Shown here in pieces: positions 57,741 through 64,000 of a stretch of 64,000 nucleotides of DNA (positions within the stretch are counted from its first letter, which is position 1; every line of letters starts with the position of its first letter). The stretch comes from Terebella lapidaria (taxonomy: Eukaryota > Annelida > Polychaeta > Terebellida > Terebellidae). A program made the translations under genes and the position numbers. The DNA is taken from the NCBI GenBank assembly GCA_949152475.1, contig OX424563.1:3197001-3261000 (forward strand). Direction: 5' to 3'. Under the pieces are notes generated by a model. The model was not told the DNA's origin. It was given only the letters and a program-made list of their open reading frames with translations, and did no database searches.

Positions 57741-57931
57741 TGAGTTTAATGTCGACTCTCGCAGTTAGCTGCATTTTCTTGTTGGAACTAGCTCTGAAAT
57801 AAATTGTGAAACGAACACAACATAATCCAGGTGGCATAGGAATATTGCTACATACTGTTGACCAAAAAAAACTAAATTACTGTTTTCCAGGATTGCTTTG
57901 ATGAGGTGTGGATAAGGCGCTACAAGTCAAC

Positions 57932-58951
57932 ATGATCTTGATGGTCGGCGGTGTGGCGGTCCCTCTCGGGCTATTGATAGCTGCTAGGTTAGTGTCAGTC
58001 GTCAGGAAGGACTTGAGACGCATCCACGCACAGTATGCTGCTGGCGTGATCGACATACGTTTGCTCGCGGCGTCGCTCCATCAGGTGCTCTGTGCTGGCA
58101 TGTACGTCAGTGATGTAGCCATGGTTACCATCGTTGGTGTACTCGTCTGGCACCACTCGAGTGGCGAGCCAGTACACATTACCATCCTCATGTGTTACGC
58201 GTTCGTGACCAGCTGGTCTGGCATGATGGTTCTGATCAGACATCGGGGCATGGTCCGCAGGTGGCTCGAGATCTCTGAACAGTGTACACGCCAGCCTATC
58301 GGGATCGATGAACAAAGGACAGAATCTGATGGAAACAAATCATTCCGAGAACGACTGCGAACTTTCCTCAATGCACGCTTTATTGCGGGTGTTCACGGCC
58401 GCGCTCTCGTAATTTACTTCATAGCCATCACCGCGTTCACTATATGTGTTGGGAATTTATTCGGATCGAACGGAAAGGAGGTCACAGATGGAAACAATGA
58501 CGCACATCGCAGTTTGTCGATGTTGAGGAAGTCAGCGATATTCACAGCGATGTTTGTTTCACTGTGCAGCGTGCTGTTTGCGATTTGTTACGTGCGTCGG
58601 AAGTCTACTGAGCTGCAATTACACATGCACTTTACGCAACTGATTGAAGATCAGCAAGGAGAGGACACGCCTTCGAACCGACCTCCAGCGGAGGCACCAC
58701 AATGTGAAAAACGTGGAGATTCGCTGCCCATGGATGGTCACGCTTCTCACAACACCCTGTCTATCCCCTCGCTGTCAATTACCAGCTGTTTATTCATCGT
58801 CATAGAAGTATACTCCGTCTGGGTAGCTGTATTCCTTTGCCTTTTAGAGCCTCACCTTATAGGCTCCGACCTTTCGTCATGCTACAACATCATATGGGTC
58901 TACAGCTGCAGTAACTGCTACTGGACATACCTCATACATGGTTGCATGTAG
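57932..58951 (+). CDS. Divergent seven-helix membrane protein (possibly GPCR-like), intronless
   Basis: The longest frame opens with GTG at 57908 behind in-frame stops at 57899 and 57902, so the first ATG, 57932 (A at -3), is taken as the start: 339 residues. About seven hydrophobic segments are visible: MVGGVAVPLGLLIAARLV, LCAGMYVSDVAMVTIVGVLV, ILMCYAFVTSWSGMMVLI, LVIYFIAITAFTICVGNLF, IFTAMFVSLCSVLFAICYV, CLFIVIEVYSVWVAVFLCLL and YNIIWVYSCSNCYWTYLIHG. Short charged loops follow helices 1 and 3 (RKDLRRIH, RHRGMVRRW). A long hydrophilic loop of about 60-70 residues separates helices 5 and 6, and almost no tail follows helix 7. This layout suits a class A GPCR or a chemoreceptor of similar topology, but DRY and NPxxY are not preserved (SNCYWTYLIHG may be a relic of the latter). 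Single-exon structure is common for such receptors. It could also be a truncated copy. Ligand unknown. Confidence 0.5.
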   Translation: MILMVGGVAVPLGLLIAARLVSVVRKDLRRIHAQYAAGVIDIRLLAASLHQVLCAGMYVSDVAMVTIVGVLVWHHSSGEPVHITILMCYAFVTSWSGMMVLIRHRGMVRRWLEISEQCTRQPIGIDEQRTESDGNKSFRERLRTFLNARFIAGVHGRALVIYFIAITAFTICVGNLFGSNGKEVTDGNNDAHRSLSMLRKSAIFTAMFVSLCSVLFAICYVRRKSTELQLHMHFTQLIEDQQGEDTPSNRPPAEAPQCEKRGDSLPMDGHASHNTLSIPSLSITSCLFIVIEVYSVWVAVFLCLLEPHLIGSDLSSCYNIIWVYSCSNCYWTYLIHGCM

Positions 58952-60904
58952 TCTCCTTGTTAGAAAGCGACAGAAGCGAGGTCATACAGACACCGGGTGG
59001 CATGTATCCAGACTCACCGAGTGTACAGTTGTACTAAGTTCATGCTACATGTATAATCTTGCCAGGCCTTTTATGAATCTGGATTTACGTCGCACAGAGC
59101 ACTTGAACTAAGATTTTACATTGGAATTTGTGATGAATGTCAAGGCCTATACAGTTTCAATCCCGTGAAAACTTGAGTAGCATGAGTGAACACTGACTCC
59201 AAGCTGTACCCTCCAATGCCCTGCCTAAGTTACTCTTTGCTAACCCAATGTTATGTCCTTGACAGCCACATCATTTCCACGGAATCAGGTTCATTTTGAA
59301 ATAGGTGCTCTGGCACAAATCAATATATATATGATAATGAGTAGTGAGAAAATCATTTGAGGTAAACGCAGGACTTGATGACAAACATCTGAGTTATGGA
59401 GTGGTCTACCAAGAAATGTTAAAGTGGTACTGGGACAAAATATTTGTTCCAAACCAACAAGAAATATGCCTGATGGCTTCGGAAATATGATTACAAAACA
59501 AACTGGTAAAATGAGTTGGATAAAACAAACACTCAGCAGCCGGTTTTCGTCTGTATTGTGCGCCACTTGAGAGTTACATCTGACATGACATAGTTTATGC
59601 TCAAACAGAGCGAATGAGCTGAAATCGGGTTGCATCAAGAGACACTAAGCATCATGAATGGCTTTAATGTCAACAAACTCAAACGGTCTAAACCAGAAAC
59701 TCGCAACGAAGTCATGAGAAATGGGCATCTGTTGGCATATAACTAGGGTCAGAAATACATAAGTCCAATGTATTTCTGCTAGTGTGTATGTACATGTATT
59801 CGGTTTCCATTTGGCCAGCAATGTAACAATGTAACTTTAAGAGAGCAGCGAGGTACAACAGTATTAATACACTCATTATGAAGTGGGAAAATCCAAGTTG
59901 TACTTGCTTAGTCTGTTTATTGTGTGCTCCTAAAACTTTGAATTTATGCTGCATGTGGCAGGAGTTTTGATGGTATGATAATTGTTTACAGTATATTCCC
60001 ATTGGCAATTGGCATTGTATTTCAATCATTGGTCTATATGGCTAATGTTGGGACATGTTTGTGGATCCGACGTTGAATGAAATTGCAATATATTATGTTC
60101 TGTATGGATTTTTAGGAGCTCATAATTTCTGGAGCTGTACACTATCGCAGGAGGTGTTCTATGTTACAACAAGAAGAAAAAAGATTAAGTCTCTTTTTTA
60201 TAAAAGTCTCGGCCATGTGTCTCCACTAGCTGACTAATATAGATGATTTAGAGCCACTGCATGTACCATTTTTCAATTGGCTAATCACCTATGATGAAAT
60301 TCATTAAATTATCGATAAACGACCTACTTAATTTGCCTTGCGTTTTAGCAAATGTATGAATTATTCAAAAACGTATTTTAATAACATCTGTAACTGCCTA
60401 TATAACTACCCGCATAAATCCGATTTACACATCAATTCCACAATGCTGGCATCAAGGAGTGGGTATACTGCGGTGAAAACGAAAGTTCATACATAATTAA
60501 ATTTCCAAGAAAACCGAAACTTGATTACATATCTTATTCAATTGAAGTGCTAATAGTGACAGCCCTCTTTGACATCGTTGGTTCCGAGAAAAGAAATATA
60601 ATTCATGACATGATCAAAAATTAGTAGGTCACAATATCAATTTAATAGGTGGACATTTTGCATATAGCATATGATTCTCGTGCAACCAACGTGGTAGGTT
60701 AAATTATTACATACACATGATATTTAATCACTATCGATATCGACAACAATATAACAACAACATATTCAAAGACCCGATAAATGGTTGCTCGGTTCCCGCG
60801 TACAACTTGGTATTAGTCCATGCAAAAAAAACGGTCACGGAACGGCCTGAAAACCCGGAAGTTTCGTGTTGGGCCAATAACTCATGAAATTCAGTGTGTA
60901 TGTG
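58952..60904. other. Intergenic sequence
   Basis: No supported gene or repeat; the short frames here carry no family motif. Confidence 0.45.
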
Positions 60905-61647
60905 CCAATGTAAATGTAAACTTTATTTGTTTAACGAGGATTCCCCACAGCCGAAGCCACCAGGGGGTCTCCTCCGTGCGTATACAACAAAGTGCAGTGC
61001 AATTTATTTACAACAAAATATACAATTATATACAAATATATACAGTGGTCAACTCAAGAAAATAAAGGTTACTTCACATCATTATAATATTTTGGTGTTT
61101 ATGTCATTCGTTTCGTGGCAACAATATAATCATGGATATAATCAAATAATTTGGTATTCTCAGAGTGAGTTAAATCGATAAAACCATTTAGAAACCCGTT
61201 AACAATATAATTTTTTTCTTCGTTAGTTTCAGGTATTAACATGTTATAATGAACCCCGGGCGATACAATACTACAAATTTTCCTCAACATTCTATTTCTT
61301 TCATTTACAAAAGCGGAGCAATAGAAAAAATAGTGACAAACATCTTCGATACCATCTCCACATTTAAGACAATTGGGACTTTTTATAAAATTGTATTGAT
61401 ATCTATGAAAATTTAAGGCACTAAGACCAAGCCTCATTCTCGTATGATTTACCCTCCCATGTCTATTTCCATGTGAAAATAATTTATTTCTTTTATATGG
61501 AGATAATCGTTTCAAATGGGATTTGAATATATTCAACGTGGGGCTGTTTCTAATTGTAAGTGACGAAGAATTCCAGTCATGTATAGTTTGGGGGAGAAAA
61601 GACTTCTGAAATGTAGCAGTATGTGCCAATGAATGTGTCAGAGCCAT
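60905..61647 (-). pseudogene. 5'-truncated LINE: C-terminal end of ORF2 plus 3' tail
   Basis: The minus frame 61647-61099 (182 codons) matches the C-terminal region of non-LTR retrotransposon ORF2. It has FQKSFLPQTIHDWNSSSLTI, KRNKLFSHGNRHGRVNHTRM, RLGLSALNFHRY and the Cys-rich CLKCGDGIEDVCHYFFYC (C-x2-C-x7-H-x4-C). These lie downstream of the RT domain, which is absent. The 3' sequence on the minus strand runs through CCCCCTGGTGGCTTCGGCTG to AACAAATAAAGTTTACATTT and ACA repeats, a typical LINE 3' tail ending at about 60905. The ORF itself is open, so the truncation may be fairly recent. Likely a CR1/L2-related family. Confidence 0.8.
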
Positions 61648-62212
61648 GGGGGACCCTCATAGCCATTCTATGGAAACATTTTGAGTAGTCTACGTTGGAT
61701 ACAGTTGATATATTTTCCAGTTTTTTCCAGAAATGTGACAGATTTCTGCGCAACCTTTAATTGGGTCAGCAAACTGCTCTCAAGCAGATTTGACTATGTA
61801 AACTCAAAATATACCAAATATAAACACATGTAGACCATCAAAATGATTCCATTGAATGAATATGAAGGTATTTTATGGCTCTGACACATTTATTGGCACA
61901 CACACACTGTATAAAGTGTATTCCATGAGATATTGGTTCAACTCGAAAATCCCGGATTTTCAAGCCCTTCGGTTGCCGTTTTTTGCATAGACCAGTACCA
62001 AGCTGTAAGCGGGAATCAAGCTAGATAAGTGGAAAAAATTTCAGAATCGATAGAATCAGTCGAATGTTGTTGGTATCGAGGATGAAGCTACTGGAATACC
62101 GCAAGCACTCAGGATTATGAGCTAGGGCTCCTACAGTACAATGAAGGTATACCAATGAACATTTAAGCCATTTTTTAGATTTAAAACTAGTAAAATTAGC
62201 CCAAGGGCTAAG
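61648..62212. other. Intergenic sequence with an inverted repeat to the LINE edge
   Basis: 61876-61901 is the reverse complement of 61621-61646 apart from one mismatch (TGTGTCAGAGCCA versus TGGCTCTGACACA). No gene seen. Confidence 0.5.
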
Positions 62213-63860
62213 ATAAGTTACCGGACAATTTTGGTTTTAAGCATTGCAGGTGACATAATGTATGACCTTGACATTTACCAATCAAGGTCATCTTTGTGAA
62301 CTTCAATGTCACCATTGGGTGTGCTGCATATGACTTTATATATGTTCATAATACAAACATATATATAAGCTTTATCAACAAGTACTTTGTCTGTAGAAGC
62401 CGATTCACACATGTCAGGTCAGGCAAGATTTTGAGATTTGTCCTTCAAGGTTGTTCAAGGTCAAATTCAAGGTCACCAAAAGATGTGCCATACATACATG
62501 ACTCATATAAGCTTATACACAATCATAAACTGTATGTGCAAGTGTTTAAGCCTCAGTGGCCAATTTACATCATGTCAGATATTTAGCACTCCAAGTCATC
62601 CAAGGTCAAGCTCAAGGTCATCATTAGTTGTTCATATGATTTCGCATAGCTCATAATGCAAACATGAGCTCTATCTGCAAGCATTTCATCTGTAGAGGCA
62701 AATTTGGTTATTTTTGTTTTTCCCCAAAATGGCTGTTTTGACCTTTCAAGGTCATCAAAGGTCGAAGTCAAGGTCACCACACAAATCGCCATATATGACT
62801 TCCCATTTGATAGTGCAAATTTCTAAGCTCTATCTTCAGGCGTTCTATGAGTACAGTCCTGGCAGCTCCCATCATGAAGGAATAAAAATGTCAAAATTTT
62901 TTTTTTCAAAGAGGGATTTTTTTTTTGGTTAGAAATGGCCCAAAAAGGCCAAAATCCATAGTAATGCGATTTGGGAAAAAAAAAAAAAATTTTCGCCGAC
63001 CCGTCAAATATTCAAAATGGCCGCCACACGCAGACCGGCGATTCAAGGGCAACCAAACTTATACACAATCATAAACTGTATGTGCATGTGTTTAAGACTC
63101 AGTGGCCAATTTACATCATGTCAGATATTTAGCACTCCAAGTCATCCAAGGTCAAGCTCAAGGTCATCATTAGTTGTTCATATGATTTCGCATAGCTCAT
63201 AATGCAAACATGAGGTCTATCTGCAAGCATTTCATCTGTAGAGGCAAATTTGGTCATTTTTGTTGACCCCAAAATGGCTGTTTTGACCTTTCAAGGTCAT
63301 CAAAGGTCAAAGTCAAGGTCACCACACAAATCGCCATATATGACTTTCCATTTGATAGTGCAAATTTCTAAGCTCTATCTTCAGGCGTTCTATGAGTACA
63401 GTCCTGGCAGCTCCCATCATGAAGGAATAAAAATGTCCAAATTGTTTTTTTCAAAGAGGGATTTTTGTTTTGGTTAGAAATGGCCCAAAATGCATAGTAA
63501 TGCGATTTGGGCAAAAAAAAAACAATTTTTCGCTGACCCGTCAAATATTCCAAATGGCCGCCACACGCAGACCGGCGATTCAAGGGCAACCAAACTTATA
63601 CACATCGCAGAGGTACATGAGGGGAACCTTTTGAGACAAAAAATTCAAAATTGATCAGACAGTTTTTGAGAAAGTTTTTGAGTTCAAAATTGACCGTTTT
63701 TCGTCAAAAATAGCCGCCATTTTGAAAAAAAATCGAAATTAAAAAAACTAAAAAATACCTCCTTCTCGAATTATCATAAGGTATTTTTTTTCAAATTTTC
63801 AGAAAGATTGCACCGTACACTTTAAAGATAAAAATGTGAACGGATGGACGAAAGTGCGTC
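62213..63860 (-). repeat. Dispersed TCAAGGTCA-rich element, copy 2 (inverted)
   Basis: Begins AAGTTACCGGACAATTTTGG, the reverse complement of the right end of copy 1 (27251-27270), and runs through the same series in reverse to the CGTCC-type end near 63850. A block is tandemly duplicated: 62513-63058 and 63059-63596 are near-identical, starting TTATACACAATCATAAACTG. It contains about ten TCAAGGTCA motifs. The outer terminal hairpin of copy 1 is absent here, so this end is diverged or truncated. Confidence 0.78.
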
Positions 63861-64000
63861 CCAACATTTTAGGTTTAAGGGCGTCTCACGTTAAATTTCC
63901 ATCTCCAGCAAGCCCCTTATCCCCCAAAATAGCGGCTAAACACACTTTCGCTCATAAAAAGTGGGTTTAGGGGCGATTTTCAGCATATTTGAAGCCCCTA
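63861..64000. other. Window end
   Basis: AAGGGCGTCTCACGTTAAAT and repeated CCCCTTA/AGGGGC segments; nothing assignable. Confidence 0.4.

Overview
The window looks like a repeat-rich piece of an animal nuclear genome. The background is AT-rich and non-coding, there is a gene split by canonical GT-AG splice sites, and there are LTR retrotransposons, LINE and Tc1/mariner remnants, palindromic MITE-like elements and a satellite array. A lophotrochozoan, perhaps a mollusc, would fit the repeat content, but no single sequence here proves it.

Layout. 1-15 kb is AT-rich DNA with a few small dispersed repeats. Two exons (15000-15134 and 24796-25016, + strand) encode a ten-cysteine Ly6/uPAR (LU, three-finger) domain. 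The intron between them is occupied by a complete-looking minus-strand LTR element, called Element 1 here (15348-24525). Its 733-bp LTRs look identical, it has a 4-bp target duplication, an intact gag and an intact integrase ORF, but no protease, reverse transcriptase or RNase H. 26-29 kb and 62.2-63.9 kb hold inverted copies of a dispersed repeat packed with TCAAGGTCA motifs. 33.2-34.0 kb is a decayed Tc1/mariner transposase, and 34.1-34.7 kb is a minus-strand ORF with an IMPACT/UPF0029-like domain.

34.8-50.8 kb is a satellite array with a 21-bp unit (about 5.4 kb, roughly 257 units). It is interrupted by a second Ty3/gypsy-type element, Element 2 (36863-47435, + strand). Element 2 has 1388-bp LTRs, a tRNA-Leu-type primer binding site, gag, protease, RT-RNase H-integrase, a polypurine tract, and an extra ORF downstream of pol that is preceded by a promoter-like block resembling the LTR's own promoter. 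Because 21 is divisible by 3, the satellite leaves all frames open and produces long false ORFs.

51-64 kb has a LINE reverse-transcriptase fragment, several palindromic or TIR elements (two with plausible target-site duplications), one intronless ORF for a divergent seven-helix membrane protein (57932-58951), a 5'-truncated LINE tail and the inverted TCAAGGTCA repeat.

All alignments and difference counts were made by eye. Some ORFs open with GTG or TTG rather than ATG, so starts are given only where an ATG or a splice site supports them.
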